Shown in pieces: positions 8,959 through 23,466 of a stretch of 64,000 nt of DNA; the stretch's first letter is position 1, and each line of letters starts with the position of its first letter. The DNA comes from Arthrobacter sp. KBS0703 (GTDB lineage: Bacteria; Actinomycetota; Actinomycetes; Actinomycetales; Micrococcaceae), in contig NZ_MVDG02000001.1 of the NCBI RefSeq assembly GCF_002008315.2, forward strand, positions 434,001 to 498,000, given 5' to 3'. The position numbers were made by a program, and so were the translations under genes. Under the pieces are notes generated by a model. The model was not told the origin of the DNA, made no database searches, and worked only from the letters and a program-made list of their open reading frames with translations.

Positions 8959-9546
8959 ATGGCAACGCCTGCAAAGGTTTCAGCAGTAGCTGAGATCACT
9001 AACGATTTCAAGGAATCGAACGCCGCTGTCCTGACCGAATACCGTGGGCTCACTGTTGCACAGCTCAAGCAGCTGCGTGTTTCTCTCGGCCAGGACACCA
9101 AGTACTCGGTCGTCAAGAACACCCTGACCGCCATTGCAGCCAAGGAAGCTGGTGTCGAAGCATTCGACGGCCAGCTCGCCGGCCCCACTGCAATCGCATT
9201 CATCAAGGGTGACGCAGTTGCAGCGGCCAAGAGCCTGACGGATTTTGCCAAGGCCAACAAGCAGCTGGTTATCAAGACCGGTTACTTCGAGGGCAAGGCA
9301 CTTAACGCCAGCGAAGTTGCTGCCCTGGCAGCACTCGAGTCCCGCGAGCTGCAGCTCGCCAAGGTTGCAGGGATCCTCAAGGCTCCTGCTGCCGCTGCTG
9401 TACGCATCATTGACGCCCTGCGCCTCAAGCTTGAAGAAGAGAACGGTGCACCGGCAGCAGCCGAAGCGCCCGCCGCTGAAGAAGCCCCGGCCGCAGCAGC
9501 AGAGACCGAAGCTCCGGCCGAAGCCGCAGCCACCGAAGAGAACTAA
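8959..9546 (+). CDS. rplJ: 50S ribosomal protein L10
   Basis: 195 residues, ATG with GGAGGG upstream. L10 anchors L7/L12 dimers to the ribosomal stalk. The N-terminal rRNA-binding part contains VLTEYRGLTVAQLKQLR and VVKNTLTAIAA; the C-terminal helix is followed by an Ala/Glu/Pro-rich tail of about 30 residues longer than in E. coli. It is followed by rplL after 78 bases and preceded by the attenuator leader. Confidence 0.97.
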   Translation: MATPAKVSAVAEITNDFKESNAAVLTEYRGLTVAQLKQLRVSLGQDTKYSVVKNTLTAIAAKEAGVEAFDGQLAGPTAIAFIKGDAVAAAKSLTDFAKANKQLVIKTGYFEGKALNASEVAALAALESRELQLAKVAGILKAPAAAAVRIIDALRLKLEEENGAPAAAEAPAAEEAPAAAAETEAPAEAAATEEN

Positions 9547-9624
9547 TTCTCTTTCAAATCAGACTCCGGTGTGAAGGCAACGGCCCAGGCCGCCAAGCAC
9601 CACCTATAGGAAGGACGCCACACC

Positions 9625-9999
9625 ATGGCGAAGCTCACCAACGAAGAGCTCATTGAAGCTTTCAAGGAACTGACCATCATCGAGCTCTCCGAGTTCGTCA
9701 AGCTCTTCGAAGAGACCTTCGAAGTTACCGCTGCTGCTGTTGCCGTTGCTGGCCCGGCTGCCGGTGCTGCTGAAGAAGCCGAAGAGAAGACCGAATTCGA
9801 CGTCGTTCTCGAAGCTGCTGGCGACAAGAAGATCGCAGTGATCAAGGAAGTTCGCGCCATCACTTCCCTGGGCCTGAAGGAAGCCAAGGACGTTGTCGAC
9901 AGCGCTCCGAAGGCCGTCCTCGAAGGCGTCACCAAGGAAGCTGCCGAGAAGGCAAAGGAGCAGCTCGAGGCTGCCGGCGCCACCGTTACCCTCAAGTAA
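9625..9999 (+). CDS. rplL: 50S ribosomal protein L7/L12
   Basis: 124 residues. It is the multicopy stalk protein that recruits translational GTPases. An N-terminal dimerisation helix ([19 protein letters not shown]), an Ala/Gly-rich hinge (about 36-52) and the C-terminal domain with [19 protein letters not shown] are all present. GC and codon choice match the neighbouring ribosomal genes. Confidence 0.97.
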   Translation: MAKLTNEELIEAFKELTIIELSEFVKLFEETFEVTAAAVAVAGPAAGAAEEAEEKTEFDVVLEAAGDKKIAVIKEVRAITSLGLKEAKDVVDSAPKAVLEGVTKEAAEKAKEQLEAAGATVTLK

Positions 10000-10013
10000 C
10001 ACAGGCTCTTCCT

Positions 10014-10047
10014 GGAATCCCCGTCCACTCCGGTGGGCGGGGATTCC
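10014..10047 (+). terminator. Terminator after rplL
   Basis: 15-bp stem (10014-10028 with 10033-10047, one G-U pair) and a 4-base TCCG loop, starting 14 bases after the rplL stop. The T tract is poor (TGCATTT). Confidence 0.75.
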
Positions 10048-10057
10048 TGCATTTAAG

Positions 10058-10124
10058 AGCAACGCGGGGTCACTTACGGCCCAATCCGGTGGGTTCATTG
10101 GGCCGCAAGTGACCCCGCGTTGCT
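10058..10124. repeat. 28-bp-arm palindrome between convergent rplL and ybaK
   Basis: Arms 10058-10085 and 10097-10124 pair with a single mismatch around an 11-base loop. Core TCACTTACGGCC/GGCCGCAAGTGA resembles the palindrome at 1731-1791, which also lies between convergent genes. Together they look like members of a dispersed intergenic palindromic family. Confidence 0.8.
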
Positions 10125-10134
10125 GTTCGGGGAC

Positions 10135-10683
10135 TTAGTTGGGGTCGCTGATGTCCGCGATGACTGCGCCGAGCGCCGCGGTCAGGGCGTCCGCGTCCAC
10201 GAACGCGCTGTAGCCGTGCTGGCCCGCGCCCATGGAAATGCGCTTGCCCGAGATGTTCCTGTCCGCATAGACAGGCCAGGCCGTGGTGCTGCCCAGCGGC
10301 GTGATGGTCCCGCGCTCATAGCCCGTGGCTTCGAAGGCGACGTCGGCCGCCGGCATGGACAGCTTGTTGATCCCCACCAGGCTGCGCAGCTTGGGCCAGG
10401 AAATCTGGCGGTCACCGGGAATGAGGGCGAACAGGAAAGTCCCGTCCTTATGCTTCACCACGAGGGACTTCACGATGTCCGCCGGGGCGATCCCGAGGAT
10501 CCGCGCCGCTTCCTCCAGGCTGTGGGCGGCAAGCCGCTCCACGATCTCGACCTCCAGGCCGCGGGCGGCGGCGTCGGCAAGGAATCGCTCCCTGCCGGCG
10601 CCGTCCGCCCCGGTGCCGGCAGTGCCGGACGTGCCGGAGCTGCCGGAGCTGCCCGCTGAGCCGGCAGCTGCCGAGCCGGTCAT
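10135..10683 (-). CDS. ybaK: YbaK/EbsC family aminoacyl-tRNA deacylase
   Basis: 182 residues. The family hydrolyses mischarged tRNAs (Cys-tRNA-Pro in the classical YbaK). A Gly/Ser/Ala-rich N-terminal stretch of about 30 residues precedes the YbaK fold, with ILGIAPADIVKSLVVK, the conserved Lys in VGINKLSMP and ATGYERGTITPLG near the C-terminus. The start ATG shares its A with the stop of the upstream thiolase gene (TGATG), so the two are coupled. Exact tRNA substrate unknown. Confidence 0.85.
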   Translation of the reverse strand: MTGSAAAGSAGSSGSSGTSGTAGTGADGAGRERFLADAAARGLEVEIVERLAAHSLEEAARILGIAPADIVKSLVVKHKDGTFLFALIPGDRQISWPKLRSLVGINKLSMPAADVAFEATGYERGTITPLGSTTAWPVYADRNISGKRISMGAGQHGYSAFVDADALTAALGAVIADISDPN

Positions 10684-11882
10684 CAGTCCCGGAACAGCAG
10701 GAGGGCTTCGCCTTGCCCGCCGCCCCCGCAGAGCGAAACCGCGGCCTTGCCCTGGCCGCGCCGTTTCAGCTCATGTGCAGCGTGCAGCGCCAGCCTCGCG
10801 CCGGAGGCGCCGATGGGGTGGCCCAGGGCGATCGCGCCGCCGTGGATGTTGCATTGCTCCAGCGGGTAGTCCAGGTCCTTGAGGGACTGCACGGCCACGG
10901 ACCCGAACGCCTCGTTGATTTCGATGAAGTCCAGATCGGTTGTTGTCCAGCCGGCGCGGTCCAAGGCGTTTCGGATGGCGTTGGAGGGCTGGGAGTGCAG
11001 GGAATTGTCCGGACCGGCCACCTGTCCCGGCTTGCCGACGACCGCGAGGTACTCCAGTCCGTTCTCCTCGGCGAATTTGCGGGAGGTCAGCACCAGGGCG
11101 GAGGCGCCGTCGGACAGGGGAGAGGAGTTGCCGGCCGTGATGGTGCCGTCGGTGACGAACGCGGCGCGGAGGCCCGCCAGGGTTTCAACGGACGTGTTGG
11201 GCCGGACGCCTTCATCGGCGGCCACAACCACCGGATCGCCCTTGCGCTGCTTGACGCTGATGGGTGCGATCTCGTCGTCGAAAATCCCGTTCTTGGCCGC
11301 GATGGCCGCGCGCTGGTGCGACTGCGCGGCGACGTTGTCCTGCGATGCCCGGTCGATGCCCAGGGTGAGGTTCTTGGTTTCGGTGGACAGGCCCATGGAC
11401 TGGCCGTCGAACGCATCAGTCAGGCCGTCGTGGGCGGCAACGTCGAGGGCCTGGATGGCGCCGTAGGTCCAGCCCTGGCGCGAGCCCGGCAGGACGTGCG
11501 GGGCCCGGGTCATGGATTCCTGGCCGCCGGCGACGACGACGGTTGCGTCACCGCTGCGGATCATCCTCGCGGCGTCGATCACGGCGGTGAGGCCCGAAAG
11601 GCAGACCTTGTTGATGGTCACCGTGGGCACGTTCCAGCCGATCCCGGCGCCGATCGCGCTCTGCCGTGCAGGGTTCTGGCCAGCACCGGCCTGGAGCACC
11701 TGGCCCATGATCACGGCGTCAACCTTCTCCGCCTCAACCCCGCTCGCGGCAAGGGCCGCCTTGATGGCGTGGGCCCCGAGTTCGACGGCGGTGAAGCTCG
11801 CCAATTGCCCGTTCAGCCGGCCCTGCGGTGTGCGCGCGCCGGACAGGATGACAACATCGTTGTTGTCCGCGGAATTGCTCAT
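10683..11882 (-). CDS. Acetyl-CoA C-acetyltransferase (thiolase)
   Basis: 399 residues. It condenses or cleaves acetoacetyl-CoA in fatty acid, butanoate or mevalonate-type metabolism. The acyl-enzyme Cys is in NKVCLSGLTAV (near residue 90), the His of HPIGASGARLALHAA and the second Cys in SLCGGGGQGEALL near the C-terminus are intact. I start at MSNSADNND because GGAAGAG lies 8 bases upstream; longer in-frame starts lack a family match. Co-transcribed with ybaK. Confidence 0.92.
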   Translation of the reverse strand: MSNSADNNDVVILSGARTPQGRLNGQLASFTAVELGAHAIKAALAASGVEAEKVDAVIMGQVLQAGAGQNPARQSAIGAGIGWNVPTVTINKVCLSGLTAVIDAARMIRSGDATVVVAGGQESMTRAPHVLPGSRQGWTYGAIQALDVAAHDGLTDAFDGQSMGLSTETKNLTLGIDRASQDNVAAQSHQRAAIAAKNGIFDDEIAPISVKQRKGDPVVVAADEGVRPNTSVETLAGLRAAFVTDGTITAGNSSPLSDGASALVLTSRKFAEENGLEYLAVVGKPGQVAGPDNSLHSQPSNAIRNALDRAGWTTTDLDFIEINEAFGSVAVQSLKDLDYPLEQCNIHGGAIALGHPIGASGARLALHAAHELKRRGQGKAAVSLCGGGGQGEALLLFRD

Positions 11883-12281
11883 GTTTGTCTCTTCCGATCT
11901 GTGTGGATGTACGCCTAGGTTATCGTGAGCCCGGTCACCTATCCATTCAAACGCTGCAGCGGCAGGCTGAATTCCGGCACGGTGGGGGATAGATGCCCTC
12001 GGCAACGGTGCTTGCAATCTGCTGGGAAGTGGGGTAGACACACGCGATGTTTTGCCGTATCGTAGATATTTGCGTCTTCCCTGTTTACCTTCAGCCTTCA
12101 TATAGCGGTGGGCTTCGCCTGGCAGCTGCTCCATCAATGTGCCGTATACAACGTCACCAGCATGGGCAGACCAGGTCCCGGGTCATATAGCGGAACCGGA
12201 TGGTAGCACTGCGGAGTCACTCCGCAGGGTGCATAGCGGGGGAGATCTGAAAACGCCTGAAGGTCTGTGGAAGGATCCCTC
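11883..12281 (+). promoter_or_regulatory. rpoB upstream region: promoter, hairpin and repeated 11-mer
   Basis: No gene seen in about 400 bases. A good promoter candidate is TAGACA (12035-12040), 17-base spacer, TATCGT (12058-12063), giving a leader of roughly 210 bases. The leader holds the 11-mer TCATATAGCGG twice (12098-12108, 12183-12193) and an 8-bp hairpin (12209-12216 with 12220-12227). The thiolase promoter, on the other strand, should also lie in this interval. Confidence 0.55.
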
Positions 12282-15788
<3,507 letters not shown>

Positions 15789-15789
15789 C

Positions 15790-15835
15790 AGGTGACGTCC
15801 GACGGCGGGTCACCACCCGCCGTCGGACCTCACCT
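15790..15835 (+). other. Large hairpin between rpoB and rpoC
   Basis: Arms 15790-15810 and 15815-15835 pair at 20 of 21 positions around a CACC loop, beginning just after the rpoB stop. No T tract follows, so it looks like an RNA processing or stability element rather than a terminator. Confidence 0.75.
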
Positions 15836-15893
15836 CCCTCTTCCCGTAACCCAAGACTTCAGAATTTAGAGAACAAGAGAGAACAGGGACCAT

Positions 15894-18800
15894 ATGTCCA
15901 GCGAATCCTCCTTCGGCCTCATGCAGATCGGCCTCGCCACCGCGGAAGACATCCGCGGTTGGTCGTACGGCGAGGTTAAGAAGCCGGAAACCATCAACTA
16001 CCGCACGCTCAAGCCCGAGAAGGACGGCCTCTTCTGCGAGAAGATCTTCGGCCCGTCCCGGGACTGGGAATGCTACTGCGGCAAGTACAAGCGCGTGCGC
16101 TTCAAGGGCATCATCTGCGAGCGGTGTGGCGTTGAGGTCACCCGTGCCAAGGTGCGCCGTGAGCGGATGGGCCACATTGAACTGGCTGCGCCTGTAACCC
16201 ACATCTGGTACTTCAAGGGTGTTCCCTCCCGTCTGGGCTACCTCCTTGACCTGGCACCGAAGGACCTCGAAAAGGTCATCTACTTCGCTGCCTACATGAT
16301 CACGAGCGTCGACACCGACAGCCGCCACGAGGAACTGCCCAACCTGCAGGTTGAGCACGACATCGAGAAGAAGCAGCTGATCGACAACCGCGACTCCGAC
16401 ATCGCCACGATCGCCCGCGACCTCGAGAACGAGCTTGCCCGTCTCGAAGGCGAAGGCGCCAAGGCTGCCGACAAGAAGAAGGCCCGCGACTCCGCCGACC
16501 GCCAGATGGCCAACGTGCGCAAGCGTGCCGACGCCGAGATCGAGCGCCTCGAGCAGGTCTGGGACCGCTTCAAGAACCTCAAGGTCGCAGACCTCGAAGG
16601 CGACGAAGGCCTCTACCGCGAACTGCGCGACCGCTACGGCATGTACTTCGAAGGCTCCATGGGTGCCGAAGCGATCAAGAAGCGCCTTGAAAACTTCGAC
16701 ATGCAGGCCGAGTCGGACTCACTGCGCGACATCATCGCCAACGGCAAGGGCCAGCGCAAGACCCGCGCCCTGAAGCGCCTGAAGGTGGTCAACGCGTTCC
16801 TGACCACCAACAACAGCCCGCTCGGCATGGTGCTGGACGCCGTCCCGGTGATCCCGCCGGAACTGCGCCCGATGGTCCAGCTGGACGGTGGCCGCTTTGC
16901 GACCTCCGACCTCAACGACCTCTACCGCCGTGTGATCAACCGCAACAACCGACTCAAGCGACTGCTTGACCTGGGTGCTCCGGAGATCATCGTCAACAAC
17001 GAGAAGCGCATGCTTCAGGAAGCTGTTGACAGCCTCTTCGACAACGGCCGCCGCGGCCGTCCCGTCACCGGACCGGGCAACCGTCCGCTGAAGTCCCTGA
17101 GCGACATGCTCAAGGGCAAGCAGGGCCGTTTCCGCCAGAACCTCCTCGGCAAGCGCGTCGACTACTCCGGCCGTTCGGTCATCGTCGTCGGCCCGCAGCT
17201 GAAGCTGCACCAGTGCGGACTGCCCAAGCAGATGGCTCTGGAGCTCTTCAAGCCGTTCGTGATGAAGCGCCTGGTTGACCTCAACCACGCGCAGAACATC
17301 AAGTCGGCCAAGCGCATGGTCGAGCGTTACCGTCCGCAGGTCTGGGACGTTCTCGAAGAGATCATCACCGAGCACCCTGTGCTGCTGAACCGTGCACCTA
17401 CCCTGCACCGCCTCGGCATCCAGGCGTTCGAACCCCAGCTTGTTGAAGGCAAGGCAATCCAGCTTCACCCGCTGGTCTGTGGCGCCTTCAACGCTGACTT
17501 CGACGGCGACCAGATGGCAGTCCACCTGCCGCTGAGCCCCGAAGCCCAGGCTGAGGCACGCATCCTGATGCTCTCCTCGAACAACATCCTGAAGCCGTCT
17601 GACGGCCGTCCGGTGACCCTGCCGTCGCAGGATATGATCATCGGCCTCTACCACCTGACCACCAAGCGTGTCGGTTCAGCTGGCGAAGGCCGGATCTTCG
17701 GCTCGGTTTCGGAAGCCATCATGGCCTACGACCTGCACGAGCTGCACCTGAACTCCAAGGTCAAGATCCGTCTTGACGGCTTTGTCCCTTACCCGGGCTG
17801 GGAAGCTCCTGAAGGCTGGGAGCCGGGTCAGACCGCGCTGGTCGAGACCTCCCTTGGCCAGGTCCTCTTCAACGAGACCCTGCCCGAGGACTACCCGTGG
17901 GTTGAGGACGTTGCCGACAAGGGCGAACTGTCCCGGATCGTCAATGACCTGGCAGAGCGCTACCCGAAGGTCGTCACGGCGGCAACGCTGGACAACCTGA
18001 AGGATGCCGGCTTCTACTGGGCCACGCGTTCAGGCGTCACGGTTGCCATCTCCGACATCGAGGTGCCCAAGGACAAGCCGGTAATTCTCGCCGGTTACGA
18101 AACCATGGCCGCCAAGATCCAGGGCCAGTACGACAAGGGCCTGATCGACGACGACGAGCGTCGCCAGGAACTCATCGAGATCTGGAACAAGGCAACCAAC
18201 GAGATTGCCCAGGCAATGCGTGACAGCCTCTCGCCGATGAACACCATCAACCGCATGGTGTCCTCCGGTGCACGTGGTAACTGGATGCAGGTCCGTCAGA
18301 TCGCGGGTATCCGTGGCCTGGTGGCCAACCCTAAGGGTGAGATCATCCCGCGTCCGATCAAGTCCTCGTACCGCGAGGGCCTGTCGGTGCTGGAATACTT
18401 CATCGCCACGCACGGTGCCCGTAAGGGTCTGGCCGACACCGCCCTGCGTACCGCCAACTCGGGTTACCTGACCCGTCGTCTGGTGGACGTGTCGCAGGAC
18501 GTCATCGTCCGCGAAGAGGACTGCGGCACCGAGCGCGGCCTGGTGACGCCCATCGCCGTCGCCGACGCCAACGGTGAACTGGTTCTGGACGAGAACGTCG
18601 AGAACAGTGCCTACGCCCGGACGCTGGCCGTGGATGTCGTTGACTCCAAGGGCAACGTCCTGGCAGCCGGCGGCACTGACTGCGGCGACGTCGTGATCGC
18701 CGAGCTGTTCGCAGCCGGCATCACCGAGGTCAAGGTCCGCTCTGTGCTCACCTGTGAGTCCAGCGTCGGCACCTGCGCCCTGTGCTACGGCCGTTCACTG

Positions 18801-19793
18801 GCCACGGGCAAGACTGTCGACATTGGTGAGGCAGTGGGCATTATCGCCGCACAGTCCATCGGTGAGCCGGGCACCCAGCTGACCATGCGTACGTTCCACA
18901 CCGGTGGTGCTGTTTCCGCCAGCGGTGGCGACGACATCACCCAGGGTCTGCCCCGTATCCAGGAGCTCTTCGAAGCACGTACTCCGAAGGGTGTGGCGCC
19001 GATTGCGGAAGCAGCCGGACGCATCACCATCGAAGAGTCCGAGCGCCAGATGCGCCTGGTCATCACTCCGGACGACGGTTCCGAAGAGATTGCGTACCCG
19101 GTCCTGCGCCGTTCACGCCTCCTGATCGAAGACGGCCAGCACGTCACGGTGGGCCAGAAGCTCATCAACGGCCCGGTCGATCCGAAGCAGGTCCTGCGCA
19201 TCATGGGTCCGCGTGCGGCACAGAAGTTCCTTGTGGACGAAGTGCAGGGCGTGTACCGCAGCCAGGGCATTGGCATCCACGACAAGCACGTGGAAGTCAT
19301 CGTCCGCCAGATGCTGCGCCGCGTCACGGTCATCGAGTCCGGCGATTCGGATCTGCTGCCCGGCGAGCTCGCCGAACGCAGCCGCTTCGAAGATGCCAAC
19401 CGCCGCGTTGTCTCCGAGGGCAAGACGCCGGCTTCCGGCCGTCCTGAGCTCATGGGCATCACCAAGGCGTCGCTGGCCACCGAGTCCTGGCTGTCCGCAG
19501 CTTCCTTCCAGGAAACCACCCGCGTCCTGACGCAGGCGGCCATGGAAGGCAAGAGCGATCCGCTGCTCGGCCTCAAGGAAAACGTCATCATCGGTAAGCT
19601 CATCCCGGCCGGCACGGGTCTCCCGCGCTACACCGAGATCGCGGTGGAACCGACTGAAGAAGCAAAGGCCAACCTGTTCACCGGTCCGAGCGCATTCAGC
19701 GACTTCTCCTACGACACCCTGGGCGGCGACGGTGCTCCTGAGTTCCACGCCATCCCGCTGGACGACTACGACCTCGGCAACGACTTCCGCTAA
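15894..19793 (+). CDS. rpoC: DNA-directed RNA polymerase subunit beta'
   Basis: 1299 residues. The N-terminal zinc site ([13 protein letters not shown] then CERCGVEV), the catalytic Mg2+ loop [15 protein letters not shown] and the second zinc cluster [17 protein letters not shown] are intact. Residues about 150-240 carry the charged coiled-coil-like insertion ([20 protein letters not shown]) typical of actinobacterial beta'. It ends the rpoBC unit, with a terminator 25 bases downstream. Confidence 0.98.
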   Translation: MSSESSFGLMQIGLATAEDIRGWSYGEVKKPETINYRTLKPEKDGLFCEKIFGPSRDWECYCGKYKRVRFKGIICERCGVEVTRAKVRRERMGHIELAAPVTHIWYFKGVPSRLGYLLDLAPKDLEKVIYFAAYMITSVDTDSRHEELPNLQVEHDIEKKQLIDNRDSDIATIARDLENELARLEGEGAKAADKKKARDSADRQMANVRKRADAEIERLEQVWDRFKNLKVADLEGDEGLYRELRDRYGMYFEGSMGAEAIKKRLENFDMQAESDSLRDIIANGKGQRKTRALKRLKVVNAFLTTNNSPLGMVLDAVPVIPPELRPMVQLDGGRFATSDLNDLYRRVINRNNRLKRLLDLGAPEIIVNNEKRMLQEAVDSLFDNGRRGRPVTGPGNRPLKSLSDMLKGKQGRFRQNLLGKRVDYSGRSVIVVGPQLKLHQCGLPKQMALELFKPFVMKRLVDLNHAQNIKSAKRMVERYRPQVWDVLEEIITEHPVLLNRAPTLHRLGIQAFEPQLVEGKAIQLHPLVCGAFNADFDGDQMAVHLPLSPEAQAEARILMLSSNNILKPSDGRPVTLPSQDMIIGLYHLTTKRVGSAGEGRIFGSVSEAIMAYDLHELHLNSKVKIRLDGFVPYPGWEAPEGWEPGQTALVETSLGQVLFNETLPEDYPWVEDVADKGELSRIVNDLAERYPKVVTAATLDNLKDAGFYWATRSGVTVAISDIEVPKDKPVILAGYETMAAKIQGQYDKGLIDDDERRQELIEIWNKATNEIAQAMRDSLSPMNTINRMVSSGARGNWMQVRQIAGIRGLVANPKGEIIPRPIKSSYREGLSVLEYFIATHGARKGLADTALRTANSGYLTRRLVDVSQDVIVREEDCGTERGLVTPIAVADANGELVLDENVENSAYARTLAVDVVDSKGNVLAAGGTDCGDVVIAELFAAGITEVKVRSVLTCESSVGTCALCYGRSLATGKTVDIGEAVGIIAAQSIGEPGTQLTMRTFHTGGAVSASGGDDITQGLPRIQELFEARTPKGVAPIAEAAGRITIEESERQMRLVITPDDGSEEIAYPVLRRSRLLIEDGQHVTVGQKLINGPVDPKQVLRIMGPRAAQKFLVDEVQGVYRSQGIGIHDKHVEVIVRQMLRRVTVIESGDSDLLPGELAERSRFEDANRRVVSEGKTPASGRPELMGITKASLATESWLSAASFQETTRVLTQAAMEGKSDPLLGLKENVIIGKLIPAGTGLPRYTEIAVEPTEEAKANLFTGPSAFSDFSYDTLGGDGAPEFHAIPLDDYDLGNDFR

Positions 19794-19818
19794 CGAGTCA
19801 GTCATCCTGAACTGAAGG

Positions 19819-19855
19819 GCCCCGTTTCCACAGCTGTGGGAGCGGGGCTCTTTAG
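19819..19855 (+). terminator. Terminator after rpoC
   Basis: GCCCCG/CGGGGC stem extended inward to CACAG/CTGTG (19819-19848), followed by TCTTTAG. Position and shape fit the end of the rpoBC unit. Confidence 0.8.
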
Positions 19856-19874
19856 TCCCCGGATTCCGCGCCGA

Positions 19875-20189
19875 TTAAGGTCTGGCGGCTGTCCATGTTA
19901 GACTTGTGACCAATTGTTATTGTGGCAGTGGATGAGAGCGCCGGGACAGCCGAAAGGCCGGACCAGAGCGACGTTTCCGGTTTGCAGGGTTCTTGTGCAA
20001 CGTATGCCACATTTTTGCATGCCTAGGGACCTTTGAAGACGAGAGTCAAGTCATTCCCCATGTGTGCGATCCGACTATTAAGGCTTCGCCTCAGCTGCTC
20101 TGGAGACTTCTTCAAAGCTCGGGCGGCGGGGCAAAGCAAAAGGAGAGCGGCTGTAAGAGGCCGCTCCGGATAAAACGGAGAACACGAAA
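19875..20189 (+). promoter_or_regulatory. rpsL upstream region with putative promoter
   Basis: TTAAGG (19875-19880), an 18-base spacer and TAGACT (19899-19904) form a plausible promoter. About 285 bases of leader follow, with no convincing gene; no known riboswitch fold was recognised by eye. Confidence 0.45.
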
Positions 20190-20564
20190 GTGCCTACGAT
20201 TAACCAGCTGGTCCGAAAGGGCCGCACGCCGAAGGTCAAAAAGACCAAGGCTCCCGCGCTTAACGGCAGCCCGATGCGCCGCGGTGTTTGCACCCGCGTG
20301 TACACCACCACCCCGAAGAAGCCGAACTCGGCTCTGCGTAAGGTCGCACGTGTGCGCCTTAACGGTGGCATTGAAGTCACCGCCTACATCCCCGGTGTAG
20401 GCCACAACCTCCAGGAGCACTCCATTGTGCTCGTTCGTGGTGGTCGTGTGAAGGACCTCCCCGGTGTCCGCTACAAGATCGTCCGTGGCGCCCTCGATAC
20501 CCAGGGTGTCAAGAACCGTAAGCAGGCCCGCAGCCGCTACGGCGCAAAGATGGAGAAGAAGTAA
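20190..20564 (+). CDS. rpsL: 30S ribosomal protein S12
   Basis: 124 residues, GTG start with GGAG upstream. S12 sits at the decoding centre. The two streptomycin-resistance positions are wild type: the Lys in [13 protein letters not shown] and the Lys in [10 protein letters not shown]. First gene of the str operon; rpsG starts one base after its stop. Confidence 0.98.
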   Translation: MPTINQLVRKGRTPKVKKTKAPALNGSPMRRGVCTRVYTTTPKKPNSALRKVARVRLNGGIEVTAYIPGVGHNLQEHSIVLVRGGRVKDLPGVRYKIVRGALDTQGVKNRKQARSRYGAKMEKK

Positions 20565-20565
20565 T

Positions 20566-21036
20566 ATGCCTCGCAAGGGTCCGGCCCCCAAGCGGCCGCT
20601 CGTACTAGATCCCGTTTACGGCTCCCCGCTGGTCACCCAGCTGATCAACAAGGTGCTGGTTGACGGCAAGAAGTCCACCGCAGAGCGCATCGTTTACGGT
20701 GCCCTCGAAGGTGCACGCGCCAAGTCCGGCGGCGACCCCGTTGCTGCCCTCAAGAAGGCCATGGAGAACGTCAAGCCTTCCCTCGAGGTTCGCTCCCGCC
20801 GTGTCGGTGGCGCCACCTACCAGGTTCCCGTTGAGGTCAAGCCGGGCCGCTCCACTGCCCTCGCCCTGCGTTGGCTGGTCGGCTACTCCAAGGCCCGCCG
20901 CGAAAAGACGATGACTGAGCGCCTCCAGAACGAAATCCTGGATGCCTCGAATGGTCTCGGTGCCGCTGTGAAGCGTCGCGAAGACACCCACAAGATGGCC
21001 GAGTCGAACAAGGCCTTCGCACACTACCGCTGGTAA
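20566..21036 (+). CDS. rpsG: 30S ribosomal protein S7
   Basis: 156 residues. S7 nucleates assembly of the small-subunit head. Starts at [12 protein letters not shown], with the ribosome binding site GGAGAAG inside the end of rpsL. The beta-hairpin region [16 protein letters not shown] is intact. A 12-bp hairpin (21048-21074) separates it from fusA. Confidence 0.98.
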   Translation: MPRKGPAPKRPLVLDPVYGSPLVTQLINKVLVDGKKSTAERIVYGALEGARAKSGGDPVAALKKAMENVKPSLEVRSRRVGGATYQVPVEVKPGRSTALALRWLVGYSKARREKTMTERLQNEILDASNGLGAAVKRREDTHKMAESNKAFAHYRW

Positions 21037-21047
21037 AACTTCCCGTA

Positions 21048-21074
21048 CGCCGCCGGCTCGTTGAGCCGGCGGCG
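21048..21074 (+). other. Intra-operon hairpin between rpsG and fusA
   Basis: Perfect 12-bp stem (21048-21059 with 21063-21074), loop GTT, no T tract. Probably an RNA stability or partial-attenuation element within the str operon. Confidence 0.65.
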
Positions 21075-21104
21075 AACGCGTAGTCCATCCGAAAGGGAGA
21101 CACC

Positions 21105-23219
21105 GTGGCACAGGACGTGCTTACAGACCTTAGTAAGGTCCGCAACATCGGCATCATGGCCCACATCGATGCCGGCAAGACCACCACCACCGAGCGCATT
21201 CTGTTCTACACAGGTGTGAACCACAAGATCGGCGAAACGCACGACGGCGCTTCGACCACCGACTGGATGGAACAGGAAAAGGAACGCGGCATTACCATCA
21301 CGTCTGCCGCCGTGACCTGCTTCTGGGAAAACAACCAGATCAACATCATCGACACCCCCGGCCACGTGGACTTCACGGTTGAGGTTGAGCGCTCCCTGCG
21401 CGTCCTCGACGGTGCAGTTGCCGTATTCGATGGCAAGGAAGGCGTTGAGCCGCAGTCCGAGACTGTTTGGCGTCAGGCTGACAAGTACAACGTTCCGCGT
21501 ATCTGCTTCGTCAACAAGATGGACAAGCTCGGTGCTGACTTCTACTTCACCGTAGACACCATCATCGGCCGCCTCGGTGCCAAGCCGCTCGTCATGCAGC
21601 TGCCCATCGGTGCCGAGAACGACTTCATCGGCGTCGTGGACCTGCTTTACATGCGCGCACTGGTGTGGCCGGGCGACGCCAAGGGTGATGTCACCATGGG
21701 CGCCAAGTACGAGATCCGCGAGATCCCGGAAGACCTCAAGGCCCAGGCCGAGGAATACCGCGCGACTCTCGTCGAGACCGTTGCCGAAGCTTCCGAAGAA
21801 CTCATGGAGAAGTACCTTGAGGGCGAAGAGATCTCCATCGACGAGCTCAAGGCTGGCATCCGCAAGATGACCATCAACTCGGAGATCTACCCGGTCTTCT
21901 GTGGTTCCGCGTTCAAGAACCGTGGCGTTCAGCCGATGCTCGATGCAGTTGTCGACTACCTGCCGAACCCGCTCGACGTCCCGCCAATGATCGGTCACGA
22001 TCCTCGCGACGAAGAGAAGGAACTGACCCGCGCGCCCTCATCCGAGGATCCGTTCTCGGCTCTGGCCTTCAAGATTGCTGCGCACCCGTTCTTCGGTCAG
22101 CTCACCTTCATCCGCGTGTACTCCGGTCACGTGGAAGCAGGCGCACAGGTGGTCAACTCCACCAAGGGCAAGAAGGAGCGCATCGGCAAGCTGTTCCAGA
22201 TGCACGCCAACAAGGAAATGCCTGTTGAGGGCGCTACCGCCGGCCACATCTACGCAGCCATCGGTCTGAAGGACACCACCACGGGCGACACCCTGTGCGA
22301 CTCCAGCAACCAGATCGTCCTCGAGTCCATGAGCTTCCCGGAGCCCGTGATCTCGGTTGCCATCGAACCGAACACCAAGGGTGACCAGGAGAAGCTCTCC
22401 ACGGCCATCCAGAAGCTCTCCGCTGAGGACCCGACCTTCCAGGTCTCCCTCAACGAAGACACCGGCCAGACCATCATCGCCGGCATGGGCGAGCTCCACC
22501 TGGACATCCTGGTGGACCGCATGCGCCGCGAGTTCAAGGTCGAGGCAAACGTTGGCAAGCCGCAGGTCGCTTACCGCGAAACCATCAAGCGCGCTGTAGA
22601 GCGTCACGACTACACGCACAAGAAGCAGACCGGTGGTTCGGGCCAGTTCGCAAAGATCCAGATTGCGATCGAGCCGCTGGACACTTCCGACGGCGAGCTG
22701 TACGAGTTCGAGAACAAGGTCACTGGTGGCCGCGTCCCGCGCGAGTACATCCCGTCGGTTGACGCCGGTATCCAGGATGCACTGAACGACGGCGTCCTGG
22801 CCGGTTACCCGGTCGTTGGCATCAAGGCGACGCTGATTGACGGCGCGTACCACGATGTTGACTCCTCGGAAATGGCGTTCAAGATTGCCGGACGTATGGC
22901 TTTCAAGGAAGCCGCACGTAAGGCGAACCCCATCCTGCTCGAACCGCTGATGGATGTAGAGGTCCGCACCCCTGAGGAATACATGGGTGAAGTTATTGGT
23001 GACCTCAACTCTCGCCGTGGCCAGATGCAGTCGATGGAAGATGCCCAGGGCGTCAAGGTCATCCGTGCTCACGTCCCGCTGTCCGGCATGTTCGGTTACA
23101 TCGGTGACCTGCGTTCGAAGACCCAGGGCCGCGCTGTGTACTCCATGACGTTCCACAGCTACGCCGAGGTCCCGAAGGCTTTTGCCGACGAGATCATCCA
23201 GAAGACCCGCGGCGAATAG
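21105..23219 (+). CDS. fusA: Elongation factor G
   Basis: 704 residues, GTG start behind GGGAG. It is the GTPase that drives translocation. G1 [13 protein letters not shown], switch [10 protein letters not shown] and G4 NKMDKLG are seen in the first 150 residues. Domains II-V follow, including [18 protein letters not shown] and the C-terminal [36 protein letters not shown] stretch marks domain II. Length is standard. Confidence 0.98.
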   Translation: MAQDVLTDLSKVRNIGIMAHIDAGKTTTTERILFYTGVNHKIGETHDGASTTDWMEQEKERGITITSAAVTCFWENNQINIIDTPGHVDFTVEVERSLRVLDGAVAVFDGKEGVEPQSETVWRQADKYNVPRICFVNKMDKLGADFYFTVDTIIGRLGAKPLVMQLPIGAENDFIGVVDLLYMRALVWPGDAKGDVTMGAKYEIREIPEDLKAQAEEYRATLVETVAEASEELMEKYLEGEEISIDELKAGIRKMTINSEIYPVFCGSAFKNRGVQPMLDAVVDYLPNPLDVPPMIGHDPRDEEKELTRAPSSEDPFSALAFKIAAHPFFGQLTFIRVYSGHVEAGAQVVNSTKGKKERIGKLFQMHANKEMPVEGATAGHIYAAIGLKDTTTGDTLCDSSNQIVLESMSFPEPVISVAIEPNTKGDQEKLSTAIQKLSAEDPTFQVSLNEDTGQTIIAGMGELHLDILVDRMRREFKVEANVGKPQVAYRETIKRAVERHDYTHKKQTGGSGQFAKIQIAIEPLDTSDGELYEFENKVTGGRVPREYIPSVDAGIQDALNDGVLAGYPVVGIKATLIDGAYHDVDSSEMAFKIAGRMAFKEAARKANPILLEPLMDVEVRTPEEYMGEVIGDLNSRRGQMQSMEDAQGVKVIRAHVPLSGMFGYIGDLRSKTQGRAVYSMTFHSYAEVPKAFADEIIQKTRGE

Positions 23220-23367
23220 TCCACCGGACTTTCGAAGCGACAAACTCGGGTGCGTTTCCGGTAGCGGAAGTTCACCTGGTACAGGCGGCCGGTTCCAGGC
23301 CAGCCCGGTTTCCGGCCGTCTGTGCGAACAGGCTCGAGGGACTAGTATTAGTTCCTGAATCTGCAAT

Positions 23368-23397
23368 TTCACCAATCCAAAGCCCCCCAAGTAGACT
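23368..23397 (+). promoter_or_regulatory. Putative tuf promoter
   Basis: TTCACC (23368-23373), 18-base spacer and TAGACT (23392-23397), about 70 bases before tuf in the 247-base fusA-tuf gap. It suggests tuf has its own promoter in addition to read-through from fusA. Confidence 0.5.
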
Positions 23398-23466
23398 TAC
23401 TGGAGTTTCTGCCGCGACAAGCGCGGTCGAAGGGTAAGTCATTTGAAAACGTTCTAGGAGGAACCT

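Noticed and set aside
11889..11900. CTCTTCCGATCT, a 12-base match to the end of the Illumina adaptor
   Set aside because: The match does not extend to the next adaptor base, the reading is uninterrupted, and on the minus strand it provides the GGAAGAG ribosome binding site of the thiolase gene.
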